Positions 1 to 8,017 of a stretch of DNA of 64,000 nt are shown here, piece after piece. The DNA comes from JAJVIP01 sp964405835. GTDB lineage: Bacteria; Elusimicrobiota; Elusimicrobia; F11. The DNA lies in assembly GCA_964405835.1 (NCBI GenBank), contig CAYOPN010000004.1, positions 4,459-68,458 of the forward strand, given 5' to 3'. How positions within the stretch are numbered: position 1 is the first letter of the stretch; every line of letters starts with the position of its first letter. Under the pieces are notes generated by a model. The model was given only the letters and a program-made list of their open reading frames with translations, did no database searches and was not told the origin of the DNA. A program made the translations under genes and the position numbers.

Positions 1-72
1 TTTGTGCCCAACCACGCGTCTTGCGCCAAGTGCGAGTTCGCGCGGCGGTGCGTCAATTACAAACCGCAATGA
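1..72 (+). CDS. C-terminal end of a Cas4/RecB-like (PD-(D/E)XK family) protein, partial
   Basis: Frame 1 is open from the window edge to TGA at 70-72 and encodes only the last 23 residues of a protein. They contain C-x2-C-x5-C (CAKCEFARRC), the spacing of the iron-sulfur cysteine cluster at the C-terminus of Cas4/AddB/RecB-type PD-(D/E)XK nucleases. The stop overlaps the argB start as ATGA, which supports this being a real coding end translated in step with argB. Only the tail is visible, so the family call is tentative and catalytic residues cannot be checked. Confidence 0.45.
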   Translation, partial: FVPNHASCAKCEFARRCVNYKPQ

Positions 73-818
73 AAAGGCCCTGGGTCATCAAAGCGGGCGG
101 TGAATTGATGGTGGAAGGTCCCGTCCGGAAAAAAGTCCTCGCCCATCTAACACGGCTTCAAAAAAATCATCCGATTGTTTTCGTGCACGGCGGCGGCCCT
201 CAAATCGAGCAGGAGTTGTTGCGGAACAAAATTCCGACGCGGTTTATTAAAGGACGGAGGTTCACGTCGCCGCAAGCGATGGTCCATGTGGAACGGGTGC
301 TCAGCGGTCAAATCAACAAAGGCATCGCCGCCGAACTCGCCTCCAAAGGAACGGCAGCGGTGGGACTTTCGTGCCGGGACGGAAAAATCGTAACGGCCAA
401 ACCGGTTCCAGGCCTCGGCCGGGCGGCGAAGCCGGTCGTCATCAATATCGATTTGCTGAAAACGCTGCTTATGGATGGTTTCTTGCCCGTGGTTTCGTCG
501 GTTGGCTCCGATGCAACAGGACATGCGGTTAATATCAATGCTGACGACGTGGCCAGCGCGCTGGCAATAAAACTCAAAGCGGAAAATCTGATTTTCTTGA
601 CAAATATCTCCGGCGTGCTGGACCAACAGAAAAAAAGAATTCCTCTTTTAAAAACGGGGAAAATCGACGCGTTGATCAAAAAGGCCGTTATTACCGGCGG
701 CATGATCCCGAAAGTCCAATCGGCGCGGGCGGCCATCCGGAAAGGCGTCGGCGAAGTGGACATCGTTAACGGAAAATTCGGCATCGACTTCAAATACGGG
801 ACACGCATTTGTGAATAA
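69..818 (+). CDS. argB: Acetylglutamate kinase
   Basis: Amino-acid kinase family enzyme that phosphorylates N-acetyl-L-glutamate, the second step of arginine synthesis (cytoplasm). Motifs: N-terminal KAGG phosphate-binding lysine region, the VHGGGPQI substrate loop, NINADDVA, the TNISGVL nucleotide-site region and GGMIPKV near the C-terminus. The open frame extends to 21, but ATG at 69 is preferred because it overlaps the upstream stop (ATGA) and gives a normal 249-residue protein beginning MKRPWVIKAGG. argD follows after a palindromic repeat. LysW-aminoadipate kinase is a close relative, but no LysW-like gene is nearby. Confidence 0.9.
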   Translation: MKRPWVIKAGGELMVEGPVRKKVLAHLTRLQKNHPIVFVHGGGPQIEQELLRNKIPTRFIKGRRFTSPQAMVHVERVLSGQINKGIAAELASKGTAAVGLSCRDGKIVTAKPVPGLGRAAKPVVINIDLLKTLLMDGFLPVVSSVGSDATGHAVNINADDVASALAIKLKAENLIFLTNISGVLDQQKKRIPLLKTGKIDALIKKAVITGGMIPKVQSARAAIRKGVGEVDIVNGKFGIDFKYGTRICE

Positions 819-821
819 CCC

Positions 822-911
822 CGTCATCCCGGCGAAAGCCGGGATCCAGGCTTTAAACATGAATTTAAAGACAGGTTTGAAACCTGGGCCCCGGCTTTCG
901 CCGGGGTGACG
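822..911 (+). repeat. REP-like palindromic element, copy 1 (90 bp)
   Basis: Element bounded by CGTCA...TGACG. Each end folds by itself: CCCGGC-GAAA-GCCGGG on the left and CCCCGGC-TTTC-GCCGGGG on the right. The two ends also pair with each other, allowing a cruciform or branched hairpin. It fills most of the argB-argD gap and ends 17 bp before the argD ATG. Related copies lie at 6848-6937, 30238-30315 and 37605-37682. Confidence 0.9.
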
Positions 912-928
912 GCGGGGGAACAGAATTT

Positions 929-2116
929 ATGGAAAATCCATTCTTAAAAACTGAACTGAAACATTTTCTGCACACGTTCAAACGGCAACCGCTCTGGCTC
1001 GTGAAAGCAAAAGGCAGTTATGTTTGGGACAAAAACGGCCGGAAATATTTGGATTTCTTCTCTGGGCTCGCGGTTTGCGGCGTTGGGCATAACAACAGCA
1101 AAGTCGTAAAAGCCGTCCAGAAACAAGCTGCCAACCTGATCCATTCCTCTAATTTCTTCTACACCACTCCTCAAATGGAACTTGCTGAAGCGTTGACGGC
1201 GCGTTACGCCGGCTCAAAAGTGTTCTTTTCCAATTCGGGCGCCGAAGCGAACGAACTGGCCATTAAGTTGGCGCGGCTCTGGGCCACAAGAAACAACAAG
1301 GCGGGGCGGGAGATCATTACGTTTGAAAATGCTTTCCACGGCCGGACATTGGCCACCACCACCGCCAGTTGGGGACGGAGCCGGTCGAACGACGTATTTG
1401 AACCACTCCCGGAAGGTTTCGTCCAAGCGCCTTTCAATAACCTGGGAAAAACCGAATCATTGGTATCCAACAACACCATCGCAATCATGCTCGAACCAAT
1501 TCAAGGCGAAGGCGGCATCAACATTGCGTCACGCGAATTTTTGGCTGGATTGGCAGACCTTTGCAGGAAAAACAATCTCTTGCTTATCATGGACGAAGTG
1601 CAATCCGGCATGGGAAGGACCGGGAAGTTTTTTGCGTTTGAGCATTTTGGACTAAAACCCGACATCGTCACGCTTGCCAAAGGGCTGGCGGGGGGGATGC
1701 CGCTCGGCGCCACGCTCGCGCAAGAACACGTCGCCAAATGGATGGTGCCGGGCCTGCACGGCTCCACTTTCGGCGGAAACCCCGTTGCTTGCGCGGCCGC
1801 GATAGAAGTATTAAAACTCCTGCCGCCTCGGGCGCTTCGATCGATTGAAAAAACCGGCGAAGCCCTCAAGCAGACCCTTTCCCAGTTCTCAAAATTCCCA
1901 TCCGTTAAGGCCATTCGCTCGTTTGGTTTGATGGTGGGCATAGAGCTCCAAGAAAACGGCGATGCCTATGTTCAGTTGGCGCGTGAAAAAGGTCTTCTTA
2001 TTAATTGCACCCAGGGCAACGTGCTGCGGTTTTTGCCGCCGTATTTCATTTCGCAATCCGAGTTAAAGCAAGGTTTTAAAATTCTGCGTTCCGTTTTCGA
2101 AACGCTAAACAAGTAA
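929..2116 (+). CDS. argD: Acetylornithine/succinyldiaminopimelate-type aminotransferase
   Basis: Fold-type I, class III PLP aminotransferase (395 aa) that transfers an amino group from glutamate to N-acetylglutamate semialdehyde in arginine synthesis. Motifs in order: the SNSGAEANE cofactor-phosphate loop, FHGRT, MDEVQSGMGRTG with the PLP-contacting aspartate, the Schiff-base lysine in LAKGLAGG, and STFGGNPVA. Length is typical. It lies downstream of argB with only the palindromic repeat between them, and eno follows 15 bp later, so the genes are probably co-transcribed. Class III aminotransferases can act on several substrates; neighbouring argB favours ArgD. Confidence 0.9.
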   Translation: MENPFLKTELKHFLHTFKRQPLWLVKAKGSYVWDKNGRKYLDFFSGLAVCGVGHNNSKVVKAVQKQAANLIHSSNFFYTTPQMELAEALTARYAGSKVFFSNSGAEANELAIKLARLWATRNNKAGREIITFENAFHGRTLATTTASWGRSRSNDVFEPLPEGFVQAPFNNLGKTESLVSNNTIAIMLEPIQGEGGINIASREFLAGLADLCRKNNLLLIMDEVQSGMGRTGKFFAFEHFGLKPDIVTLAKGLAGGMPLGATLAQEHVAKWMVPGLHGSTFGGNPVACAAAIEVLKLLPPRALRSIEKTGEALKQTLSQFSKFPSVKAIRSFGLMVGIELQENGDAYVQLAREKGLLINCTQGNVLRFLPPYFISQSELKQGFKILRSVFETLNK

Positions 2117-2131
2117 GAGGATAGAAAGGCC

Positions 2132-3481
2132 ATGGCCAAGAAGAAAAAGTCGCTCCGATTTTCATCGAAGGGCAACCGTCGCGGAAAGATCGTAATGATC
2201 AAAGCGCGCGAAATCCTGGACTCCCGCGGCAACCCGACGGTCGAAGTTGACGTGATCCTCTCGGACGGCAGCATCGGCCGCGCGGCCGTTCCTTCCGGCG
2301 CTTCCACCGGAGCGCACGAAGCGCTCGAGATGCGCGACGGCGATTCCCATCGCTACAATGGAAAAGGGACTCTAAAAGTCGTCCACAACGTCGAAGCCAA
2401 AATTTCTCCGGCCCTCAAAGGCCAGGACGCCTCCAACCAAATCGCCATCGATGAACGCTTGATCCAACTCGACGGCACCCCGAACAAAGCCAACTTGGGC
2501 GCGAACGCCATCCTCGGCGTCTCGCTCGCCTGCGCCCGCGCCGGCGCCTCATCCAAAGGACTTTCTCTTTACCAGCACATCCGCGAGTCGTTCGGCTACG
2601 AGCGCAAACCGCTCGTGATGCCGGTGCCCCTCATGAACGTTCTGAACGGCGGCGCGCATGCGGATAATAACGTGGACATCCAGGAATTCATGATCGTCCC
2701 GGTCAAAGGCCCGTCGTTCCGCGACGCGCTCCGCGCCGGCGCCGAAGTTTTCCATGCGCTCAAAAAGATCCTTCATTCCAAGAACCTCGCAACCTCGGTC
2801 GGAGACGAAGGTGGCTTTGCGCCGAACTTGTCCTCCAACGAAGAAGCACTTGAACTGCTCTGCCAAGCCATCACGGCCGCCGGTTACAAACCAGGCAAAG
2901 ACGTGCTGCTCGCGCTCGATGTGGCTTCCAACGAACTCTATTCCAAAGGCAAATACACGCTGGAAGGCGAGAAAGGCTCTCCGTCGCTCTCCTCCAAGGA
3001 AATGGTCGGTTTCTACGCGAAATGGCTCAAGGACTACCCGATTGTTTCGATCGAAGACGGCCTTTTCGAGGATGATTGGGATGGCTGGAAGACCTTTACC
3101 GATGAACTCGGCAAACGCCTGCAATTGGTAGGGGACGATCTGTTTGTGACAAACACACAACGGCTGCAAGAAGGCATCAACCGCGGCGTGGGTAATGCGA
3201 TCTTGATCAAAGTGAACCAGATCGGAAGCTTGACCGAGACCATCCGCGCGATCCAATTGGCCACCAAACACGGTTACCGCTCGATTATTTCACATCGGTC
3301 CGGCGAGACCGAAGATTCTTTCATCGCCGATTTGGCGGTCGCCACTGGCGCCGGCCAGATCAAGACCGGCTCCGCTTCGCGCTCGGACCGCATGGCCAAA
3401 TACAACCAGTTGCTTCGCTTGGAAGAAGAGCTCGGACGCCGCGTCAGTTTCCCGGGCCACCATATTTTCGGGGCGAACTAA
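2132..3481 (+). CDS. eno: Enolase
   Basis: Glycolytic enzyme converting 2-phosphoglycerate to phosphoenolpyruvate (449 aa). Motifs: AREILDSRGNPTVEVDV at the N-terminus, SGASTG loop, GDEGGFAPN with a catalytic glutamate, the metal ligands in LDVAS, SIEDGL and VGDDLFVTN, the catalytic lysine in LIKVNQIGS, and SHRSGETEDSFIADL. The frame begins 21 residues before the usual MIKAREIL start, giving a basic lysine-rich extension. Start 2132 has an AAGG-type ribosome site close by. ATG 2195 (MIKAREIL) also has a purine stretch upstream and would give a 428-aa protein of normal size, so the extension is uncertain. Confidence 0.95.
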   Translation: MAKKKKSLRFSSKGNRRGKIVMIKAREILDSRGNPTVEVDVILSDGSIGRAAVPSGASTGAHEALEMRDGDSHRYNGKGTLKVVHNVEAKISPALKGQDASNQIAIDERLIQLDGTPNKANLGANAILGVSLACARAGASSKGLSLYQHIRESFGYERKPLVMPVPLMNVLNGGAHADNNVDIQEFMIVPVKGPSFRDALRAGAEVFHALKKILHSKNLATSVGDEGGFAPNLSSNEEALELLCQAITAAGYKPGKDVLLALDVASNELYSKGKYTLEGEKGSPSLSSKEMVGFYAKWLKDYPIVSIEDGLFEDDWDGWKTFTDELGKRLQLVGDDLFVTNTQRLQEGINRGVGNAILIKVNQIGSLTETIRAIQLATKHGYRSIISHRSGETEDSFIADLAVATGAGQIKTGSASRSDRMAKYNQLLRLEEELGRRVSFPGHHIFGAN

Positions 3482-3490
3482 GGGGAAACG

Positions 3491-3766
3491 TTGGACAAAA
3501 AAAAGAAAACCTGGATCATCATCGGCGGGTGCGTTCTCGTCCTGCTGAGTTTTCTTTTAAGTGACAGCGTCCGCCACACCTTTACCCGCAAGCGCGCCAT
3601 CCGCGCCGCGGAAGCGGAACTCGCGCGCCTGACCCAAGAGGCCGAAGAAGCCCGGCAGCAAATCACCAACCTTGAAACCAACCCCAAAGCCACCGAGCGG
3701 CTCGTCCGCAAGGAACTCGGCTATCTAAAACCCGGCGAAAAAGAAGTGCGTTTCGTCAACAAATGA
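3491..3766 (+). CDS. FtsB/DivIC-like septum formation initiator
   Basis: A 91-residue bitopic protein: short basic cytoplasmic start (MDKKKKTW), one membrane segment at about residues 8-24, a coiled coil at about 34-64 and the family tail VRKELGYLKPGEKEV. FtsB/DivIC proteins bridge FtsL and FtsQ in the divisome, with the coiled coil in the periplasm. The start is TTG, 5 bp after AGGGGA. Placement directly after eno matches the common eno-ftsB order in many bacteria, which supports the call. Confidence 0.8.
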   Translation: MDKKKKTWIIIGGCVLVLLSFLLSDSVRHTFTRKRAIRAAEAELARLTQEAEEARQQITNLETNPKATERLVRKELGYLKPGEKEVRFVNK

Positions 3767-4062
3767 CCGTTTACGTCAATTGCCCCTGCTGCAGCGCGAT
3801 GTTGGAGGTGGACGTTGAAGACGGACGCGTGGTCAACAAATGGAACGCATCCGAGCGCAGCAAGTCCGGCGAGGACAAAATGAAGGCCGCCTTACTGAAG
3901 ATGGAAGAAGACAAGAGGAAGCGGGAAAGTTTGCTCGAAAACACCAAGTCAAACTTGGAAGCAAAGAAGAAGCGGATGGACGAGGTTTTTAAGAAGGAAG
4001 TTGAGAAGATTAAAAAAGACGGACTGGGAGAGAAACCGCTTACGCCTTTCGACCTGGATTGA
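3763..4062 (+). CDS. Small protein with CPCC motif and coiled coil
   Basis: A 99-residue protein overlapping the FtsB-like gene by ATGA. The first 20 residues hold a CPCC cysteine pair in a strand-like context (VNCPCCSAMLEV), like half of a zinc ribbon. The rest is a highly charged lysine/glutamate-rich helix of about 60 residues, likely coiled coil. It recalls LysW at the N-terminus, but the second cysteine pair and the EDWGE tail of LysW are absent. No function is assigned. Its 3' end overlaps the convergent 3D-domain gene by 23 bp. Confidence 0.6.
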   Translation: MTVYVNCPCCSAMLEVDVEDGRVVNKWNASERSKSGEDKMKAALLKMEEDKRKRESLLENTKSNLEAKKKRMDEVFKKEVEKIKKDGLGEKPLTPFDLD

Positions 4063-4906
4063 CTTTCTTTGAGGTCGAGAGGATGACGATGTTCGGGTTG
4101 CGAATGTATTCGCCCGGGAAGCGGATCGCGTGGTTCTTTCCGTAGCGCGGCTTCAACCGGATCGGTAAATCGACGTGTTTTCCTTTGATCGCCTGCCCAA
4201 TGTCGGTCGCTTTCACTCGCAAAATCCGGTCCTGACCGTTGATCCGGACAAGGATCAAAACTTTCGAATTGGTGGGAATGACCGTCGGATCGGTGGCGAT
4301 ATGCCCGTCAAAAATATCGAATACACCCTTGTCTTTCTCAACGACGATCGGCTGCAAAAATTGTCCGTTGCGCGCGTAAGGTTTCAATCCGCGGGACGCG
4401 CGCCACAAGTTTTCCGGCGTGGTCTCAATCAAGGCGAGGTCGACGGCTTCTCTCCAGCGGGCCGGCGCGTCGCGCTGGGCAAGCCATTTGGCCAGCTCGG
4501 CGCGGTTTTTAAACGACGTTTTTGAACGTCGGATGGAGATTTGCAAGTCGATGGGGAGGAGATCAAAAGGATTTGACGCGTACCAGGTGGCCTTGAACGT
4601 GTTCGCGGAAAGGCCCAGGCGTTGCAACCACTTCGGTTCGCGGAGGATCTGGGCAAGGGATTTCCCGGTTTTGGCCTGATAAGAGAGGAGATCTTCCACG
4701 GCTTGCTGGGACAAATTCCGCAAAAGACCCACGCGGGCCAGGTCTTTAACAGTTTGGGTGCCCACGTTATCAACAATCAATTGGCGGGTGGGAACCATCG
4801 GAAGCGGGCCCACAATGGTGGCGCTGCCGAAGCTCACAATAAGAAGCCCCGCCGTAACAAAAACGGCAGAGCTACGAATGAGGTAATGGGACTTTTTCTG
4901 TTTCAT
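4040..4906 (-). CDS. Exported 3D-domain protein (RlpA/MltA-like fold)
   Basis: A 288-residue protein with an N-terminal membrane or signal segment (about residues 12-30). The C-terminal half matches the 3D domain: ATDPTVIP, then SKVLILV, then TDIGQAIKGKHVDL, holding the conserved aspartates that name the domain. 3D domains adopt a double-psi beta-barrel found in MltA-type lytic transglycosylases and spore proteins, so a role in peptidoglycan is plausible. The middle (residues 45-110) looks helical and is not assigned. It is convergent with the CPCC gene and divergent from 5018. The 3D call rests on a motif match by eye. Confidence 0.6.
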   Translation of the reverse strand: MKQKKSHYLIRSSAVFVTAGLLIVSFGSATIVGPLPMVPTRQLIVDNVGTQTVKDLARVGLLRNLSQQAVEDLLSYQAKTGKSLAQILREPKWLQRLGLSANTFKATWYASNPFDLLPIDLQISIRRSKTSFKNRAELAKWLAQRDAPARWREAVDLALIETTPENLWRASRGLKPYARNGQFLQPIVVEKDKGVFDIFDGHIATDPTVIPTNSKVLILVRINGQDRILRVKATDIGQAIKGKHVDLPIRLKPRYGKNHAIRFPGEYIRNPNIVILSTSKKVNPGRKA

Positions 4907-5017
4907 ACGGCACGGATTCTAACACGCTTTCGACGGAAGGGAAGGGGGGTTGGCAAACCTTAACCGTTTCTTAAGGCAATTTTAATGTCGGCCATATAGA
5001 CTATTATCTATAACGAG
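4907..5017. promoter_or_regulatory. Divergent intergenic region
   Basis: This 111-bp gap separates two divergent genes and must hold both promoters. On the minus strand a TTAGAAT sequence (complement at 4916-4922) lies just ahead of the 4906 start. On the plus strand the AT-rich stretch at about 4995-5012 (TATTATC, TATAAC) could supply a -10 for 5018. No convincing -35 is seen. Confidence 0.3.
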
Positions 5018-6745
5018 ATGCCGATGATTAAACGCTCGAAATCAATGCGAAAAACACTGGCAATTTTCCTTGGAATTCAGCTTTTCCTGGGCCCCTCCTC
5101 AATTTGGGCCGATTGCTTCGTAAACTATCCTCCATTAAGCAGCTCCGGATCAGCGCAAGACAATGTCTGTTTTCCTAATCATTCCCCCAATGAATACGAT
5201 ACATATGTAAATCCAACAAGTGGGATTAGGGCTGGATGGTGCGTGAATCGTGATCGAATCACAATAACTCAAACCCAAACGAGCCCCAGCAGCTGCCGGT
5301 ACATGGTCAAGGTCAAGATCAACACAAAACTTTGTGACGTTCAAAATTTACGGTTATTGTCTTACAAACACGTTTATCTCAAAGTAGTGAAGAAAGCACC
5401 AGCCGGCTCGTCTCCAACGTCTTCGGATCAATGCACCGCTTGGGCCGACAACTTATCTGACTTCGGAATTTTCAGTCGCAGCGCGAGCTTTCAAGGCATT
5501 CGTTCTTATGGTCCCGTCGTAATCGGTCCTATACCGCTTTACCGACGGAATCCAAGTAGCCGAACTGACGATTTTGAATTTGAAACAATTTCGGGTGAAG
5601 GCGGAAGCAATAGCCCAATCGATTTTGGCCCTTTGGACAAAAATATCTCGTATTACTTTGAAGTGCACCTTCGGAAAAGCGACATAGACGGAAGACCGGC
5701 AGAATGGACGGGAATGCAGCGAAAACAATGGATCAACCAATGCCCCCCGCCCACGTCTCCTTCTCCGACGCAAAGCCAAAGCCCCTCGCCGAGCCCGTCG
5801 CCCAGCGCTTCCGTAAGTCCATCGGCCAGTCCCTCTTCCAGTCTTCCATCAAGTCCACCACCCACTCTTCCACCCAGCCCGATAAATAGTCCCTCGGTGA
5901 TCCCCAGCGCATCGCCCTCGGCGTCGGAATATCCAACCGAAATACCCACCGATACGCCGACCCCCACCTCGACGGACTTCACCACCCCCTATCCAACGGG
6001 GGACCCGACAGCCACGTTGGAGGAGCCAGTCGATGCTTGCGGGAATGTACTCCAGGCTCTCTCGTTGAACGATCGGACGGCAATCGAATCGGAAAAAAAC
6101 GCCGCGAAGGAAGGGTTTTTGGCCATTGGGCCAGTTTTATCCGTTGGAGGTGGAGGGGGAAGTGACAATGTTAGTTCCCAAGACGCACTTCCAATAGAAT
6201 CCTCGCTCAATTGTGAAACGATTTTCCTGTTTGATTTTGATGGTGACGGGTTAAGTGCGAAAGCCCCCAACCAACAGATCCTAAAATTGGACCTTCCGGA
6301 GGGGGCCAGCAATCCACGTGTGTTCAAACGGGTGGGCACCAACAATTGGAAACAAGACCCGAGCCAACAGGTCACCCAGGGTGCTATTGTGTTAAGCAAC
6401 CCAGCGAGTGGTTTGTATCGTGTTTTCGCTACGATTGTTAATCTGCCGTTTTCCTTCGGGGAAGTGTATGTGTTCCCAAACCCCTTCCGCAGCAATGACA
6501 ATCCGATACTGCACGTGGAAGTCGGAATGGCCAACTCGGTTTCGACTCGTATTTACGACCCCGCCGGCGATTTGGTCTATGAAACCCGTGTTGATAGCGC
6601 CGTCAAAGTTGTGAATGGAAAACCCGCCTACGAAGCGCCGCTGGACATCACCCACCTCAAACCGGGCGCTTATATCGGTATCGTTACCGCCACCAAAAAC
6701 GGCAGCGAATCCCTGCGTAAACGCTACCGGTTCATCAAGAAATAA
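5018..6745 (+). CDS. Secreted protein with Pro/Ser/Thr linker and type IX-like sorting domain
   Basis: A 575-residue exported protein. Residues 1-31 form a signal peptide ending near SIWA-DC. An unassigned cysteine-containing domain runs to about residue 240, then a low-complexity P/S/T linker (about 241-334), a second domain, and from about residue 483 a C-terminal beta domain starting VYVFPNPF and ending in a KxGxYIG strand and basic tail. The PNPF opening and the IYDPAGDLVYE pattern resemble FlgD-like/type IX secretion C-terminal domains. The PorV-like gene that follows fits a cargo-and-shuttle pair. The second start, ATG 5045, would give a shorter signal peptide. Confidence 0.7.
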   Translation: MPMIKRSKSMRKTLAIFLGIQLFLGPSSIWADCFVNYPPLSSSGSAQDNVCFPNHSPNEYDTYVNPTSGIRAGWCVNRDRITITQTQTSPSSCRYMVKVKINTKLCDVQNLRLLSYKHVYLKVVKKAPAGSSPTSSDQCTAWADNLSDFGIFSRSASFQGIRSYGPVVIGPIPLYRRNPSSRTDDFEFETISGEGGSNSPIDFGPLDKNISYYFEVHLRKSDIDGRPAEWTGMQRKQWINQCPPPTSPSPTQSQSPSPSPSPSASVSPSASPSSSLPSSPPPTLPPSPINSPSVIPSASPSASEYPTEIPTDTPTPTSTDFTTPYPTGDPTATLEEPVDACGNVLQALSLNDRTAIESEKNAAKEGFLAIGPVLSVGGGGGSDNVSSQDALPIESSLNCETIFLFDFDGDGLSAKAPNQQILKLDLPEGASNPRVFKRVGTNNWKQDPSQQVTQGAIVLSNPASGLYRVFATIVNLPFSFGEVYVFPNPFRSNDNPILHVEVGMANSVSTRIYDPAGDLVYETRVDSAVKVVNGKPAYEAPLDITHLKPGAYIGIVTATKNGSESLRKRYRFIKK

Positions 6746-6832
6746 TCTTCGCTAAAACTTAATCTGAAATTAAAGCCGTCTTAATAAGCGACACGTAACA
6801 TTGTTGTAACAATGGGACGAGAACTGCCGCTA

Positions 6833-6838
6833 TATAAT
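6833..6838 (+). promoter_or_regulatory. Possible -10 box (TATAAT)
   Basis: A perfect TATAAT lies 15 bp ahead of palindromic repeat copy 2. No matching -35 is present at 16-18 bp. If used, transcription would start near 6845 and exclude ATG 6812, favouring ATG 6899 inside the repeat as the start of the PorV-like gene. Confidence 0.3.
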
Positions 6839-6847
6839 AAGCGCATT

Positions 6848-6937
6848 CGTCACCCCGGCGAATGCCGGGGGCCAGGCTTTAAACCTGTCTTAAGAAACAT
6901 GTTTAAAATCTGGATTCCGGCTTTCGCCGGAATGACG
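6848..6937 (-). repeat. REP-like palindromic element, copy 2 (90 bp), overlaps a coding start
   Basis: Same family as copy 1, inverted relative to it: the plus strand begins CGTCACCCCGG and ends CCGGAATGACG. It contains ATG 6899 and is read in frame into the PorV-like gene as FKIWIPAFAGMT. The element is 90 bp, a multiple of three. Confidence 0.9.
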
Positions 6938-7996
6938 ATTTACCTTCTCGTACCAAATCCAATTTTCGCCGGCACCGACACGGGCGCTGATTTTCTCAAG
7001 ATCCCCATTGGCGCCGAAGCCGCCGGTCTCGGCCAAGCGTACACGGCCATGGCGAGCGGAATTAACGCGTTGAACTGGAACCCCGCCGGCATTCTCCAGA
7101 CCCCTTCCAGCATGGGACGCCCGACGATGGGATTGTCCCTTTCGCATCAAGACCAACTCGAAGAAAACAAGCTCGACCATCTCGGTGTTATCGTGCCGAG
7201 CCGCGCCGGAAAAAATTCCCTGGGGTTTGATTTGATTCGTCTCTCCTACGCCGACCAGGAAGGCCGCGACGCCGAGCGCCGCCCCACGAATCAGCTTTCG
7301 GCGTCCGACATGGCGTTCGGCGCGGCCATCGCCCGGAATTTCGGAAGCTTTCAGCTTGGCACGCAAGTCAAATTGATCCGCCAGGAATTGGCCGGCAGCA
7401 AAGCCCAGGGCCTCGCGATGGACCTGGGACTTTTGTCGGCGATGCCGAACCCGCGACTCACGCTCGGCGCATCGGTCCGCAACCTCGGCCCGCGCATGAA
7501 GTTTCTCGACGACACATTTGAACTGCCACTTACAATGTCCATCGGCAGCGCATTTCGTGTGACGGGCCCCTTAACACTAGCCTTGGACGTTCATTACAAA
7601 CCTCACCAACGCCAAACGGTCCTTTCCCTCGGAAGTCAATTCCTCGCCGGCGATAATTTCACCCTCCGCGCCGGGTATCTTTCAAAATTGGCCGAATCGG
7701 TCACGAACACGCAGGAGTCCGAAACGAACCGCGGCAACTTTGCAAATGTCAGCGGCCTCGCCGGCGGGCTGGGTTTTATGTTTAAACAATTTAGCCTCGA
7801 TTACTCCATCACGCCGTTCGGTGAACTCGGCAACACGCAGATGCTCACGCTTTCCAGTTGGTTTGGCGCGGCCGAAGAGAAGAAATCGAATTTCGAGTCC
7901 CCTGAAGAAGAAGTCGCCGCCGTGGCCGCTCAACCCACCCGCGTCATCTTGATCCTTCCCGCCGCCAATGAATCTTGGTGGGGTTCTCTCCGCTAA
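6899..7996 (+). CDS. PorV/PorQ-like outer-membrane beta-barrel protein
   Basis: The mature part begins with the PorV/PorQ-family opening (DFLKIPIGAEAAGLGQAYTA, then NPAGI) and continues as alternating beta strands typical of a FadL-like barrel. From ATG 6899 the protein is 365 aa; the frame is open from ATG 6812 (394 aa), but neither start has a clear ribosome site. The signal peptide is MFKIWIPAFAGMT plus a short hydrophobic stretch, cleaved after PIFA. The first 13 residues come entirely from palindromic repeat copy 2. In type IX secretion PorV carries cargo bearing a C-terminal sorting domain; the gene just upstream encodes such a protein. The function here is inferred. Confidence 0.75.
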   Translation: MFKIWIPAFAGMTIYLLVPNPIFAGTDTGADFLKIPIGAEAAGLGQAYTAMASGINALNWNPAGILQTPSSMGRPTMGLSLSHQDQLEENKLDHLGVIVPSRAGKNSLGFDLIRLSYADQEGRDAERRPTNQLSASDMAFGAAIARNFGSFQLGTQVKLIRQELAGSKAQGLAMDLGLLSAMPNPRLTLGASVRNLGPRMKFLDDTFELPLTMSIGSAFRVTGPLTLALDVHYKPHQRQTVLSLGSQFLAGDNFTLRAGYLSKLAESVTNTQESETNRGNFANVSGLAGGLGFMFKQFSLDYSITPFGELGNTQMLTLSSWFGAAEEKKSNFESPEEEVAAVAAQPTRVILILPAANESWWGSLR

Positions 7997-8017
7997 AAAT
8001 TATATCGTCCCAAACCC

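Noticed and set aside
822..911. Palindromic copy 1 as an intrinsic terminator of argB
   Set aside because: No T-run follows, near-identical elements lie at unrelated gene starts, and argD continues on the same strand.
3763..4062. LysW-type carrier protein paired with the argB/argD-like genes for lysine or arginine synthesis
   Set aside because: Only one cysteine pair is present, the EDWGE C-terminus is missing and most of the protein is a coiled coil.
5740..6020. Antisense frames opposite the Pro/Ser/Thr linker
   Set aside because: The low-complexity linker creates open frames on the other strand without ribosome sites or protein-like composition.
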